46,186 nt of DNA, taken from IMG/VR virus record IMGVR_UViG_3300019889_000003, positions 1-46,186 of that record. One strand, 5' to 3'. Shown here in pieces: positions 45,541 through 46,186 of this stretch; position 1 is the stretch's first letter, and every line of letters begins with the position of its first letter. Below the pieces are notes generated by a model. That model made no database searches, was not told the DNA's origin, and saw nothing but the letters and a program-made list of their open reading frames with translations. Position numbers and translations under genes: made by a program. The DNA is from a virus.

Positions 45541-45734
45541 GCTGCCCTCCGCACTTCATCCTGCATGTCTATGTTCCGCAGAAAAGCTTCCTCTTCGTAC
45601 CGCTGCATCTCTTCGTTGAACTCTTTGTCGCAGAGCGGTGTGATCCACGCGACGAAGGCACAGAAGGCGCAGCAGCCGGCGATGAACCAGAAAGCGGCGG
45701 GGTTTCCGTCGTGAAGCATAACGATCCATTTCAT
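45537..45734 (-). CDS. small membrane protein
   Basis: 65 aa from ATG 45734, overlapping the stop of the repeat protein. A transmembrane helix (AAFWFIAGCCAFCAFVAWI) then a charged helix ending EVRRAA. The longer frame to 45833 overlaps the repeat gene and is rejected. Confidence 0.65.
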   Translation of the reverse strand: MKWIVMLHDGNPAAFWFIAGCCAFCAFVAWITPLCDKEFNEEMQRYEEEAFLRNIDMQDEVRRAA

Positions 45735-46186
45735 GCTGCCTCCGTAAACTTGCCGCCAATGAGTGAATAGAACGTGTTGGCCTTGATCTTCACACCATCC
45801 ACGCGGATAGTCTGGACGTCGATGCGATGCCATTTATCCGTAAGCTTCCACTCGGCCAATGTGAGCCAGCAACCAATCTCACCAGACGCCTTACCCTCGA
45901 TTCCAAGAGAAGCTGCATGCCCTTCTTCGCCTGTGTTGGTGGCCGCAGACTGGTCGCCTGTGTTGGTGGCCGCAGACTGGTCGCCTGTGTTGGTGGCCGC
46001 AGACTGGTCGCCTGTGTTGGTGGCCGCAGACTGGTCGCCTGTGTTCGTGGCCGCAGACTGGTCGCCTGTGTTGGTTGCCGCAGACTGGTCGCCTGTGTTG
46101 GTGGCCGCAGACTGGTCGCCTGTGTTGGTGGCCGCAGACTGGTCGCCTGTGTTGGTGGCCGCAGACTGGTCGCCTGTGTTGGTGGC
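45731..46186 (-). CDS. DUF7666-like repeat protein, C-terminal part (continues from 1)
   Basis: Continuation of the frame at 1-542. It enters at the right end in the repeats (GDQSAATNT) and leaves them at 45933. It ends with a non-repeat domain of about 66 residues (GEEGHAASLGIEGKASGEIG, WLTLAEWK...IRVDGVKIKANTFYSLIGGK) and FTEAA, stop at 45731. The repeats keep phase, so the protein is continuous if the ends join. Confidence 0.8.
   Translation of the reverse strand, partial: ATNTGDQSAATNTGDQSAATNTGDQSAATNTGDQSAATNTGDQSAATNTGDQSAATNTGDQSAATNTGDQSAATNTGDQSAATNTGEEGHAASLGIEGKASGEIGCWLTLAEWKLTDKWHRIDVQTIRVDGVKIKANTFYSLIGGKFTEAA
45933..46186. repeat. 27-bp tandem repeat, right part
   Basis: Nine full units from 45933 (every 27 bp up to 46149), plus 11 bases at the end. 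Units at 46041 and 46068 have one silent change each. The last 92 bases equal the first 92 of the window. Confidence 0.95.

Overview
The window looks like the complete genome of a temperate double-stranded DNA phage with a short, P22/podovirus-like virion plan. It carries a P22-type portal, scaffold and capsid, TerS/TerL, a large tail protein, ejection-type proteins, two SGNH-hydrolase fibers, an integrase, an excisionase-like protein, a CI-like repressor and an attP. The first 92 bases equal the last 92 (1-92 = 46095-46186). One leftward gene with 27-bp tandem repeats reads in frame through both ends, so the contig is best read as circular, about 46.1 kb. The attP core matches the 3' half of an initiator tRNA gene. 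The fibers have Sec signal peptides and domains that I associate with phages of Acidobacteriota (Terriglobia) or similar soil bacteria. That host call is inference.

Layout. At 1975-2820 is the genetic switch: a leftward S24-type repressor gene, a promoter on each side, and two copies of one 19-bp operator, each overlapping a -10 box. Rightward from it (2818-7078) is an early cluster: Cro-like protein, HNH nucleases, a DUF1376-type replication protein, a DUF1064-type nuclease and a pair of paralogous zinc proteins. From 7227 to 9680 are small membrane and zinc-ribbon proteins, including holin-like ones. From 9681 to 36096 is the late module: terminase, portal, scaffold, a GIY-YIG nuclease, capsid, connector and tail proteins, ejection proteins, fibers, a metallophosphoesterase and a JAMM protease. 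It is interrupted at 28111-29160 by leftward genes, notably an SGNH lipoprotein with its own promoter. At 36133-36771 are a broken HNH gene, a hairpin and attP.

Almost everything from 36772 to the right end, continuing through the circular junction to 1942, is one leftward operon of about 11 kb. In transcription order it has small zinc/acidic proteins, the repeat protein (DUF7666-like), micro-membrane proteins, ERF recombinase, a PD-(D/E)XK nuclease, a cytosine methyltransferase, many small unknown genes, a T4-type lysozyme, the excisionase-like protein and the integrase. Genes are packed with 4-bp ATGA/GTGA/TTGA overlaps, and many end in the same -(E)AA or -GE tail because the next gene's ribosome-binding site is written into the last codons.

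The most unusual points are three SGNH hydrolases in 6 kb, all with export signals; a small protein joining a Tat-like leader to a copy of the capsid N-arm; a near-identical nonapeptide-repeat protein at the contig junction; two coding stretches in one frame separated only by an amber codon; and the initiator-tRNA attP.
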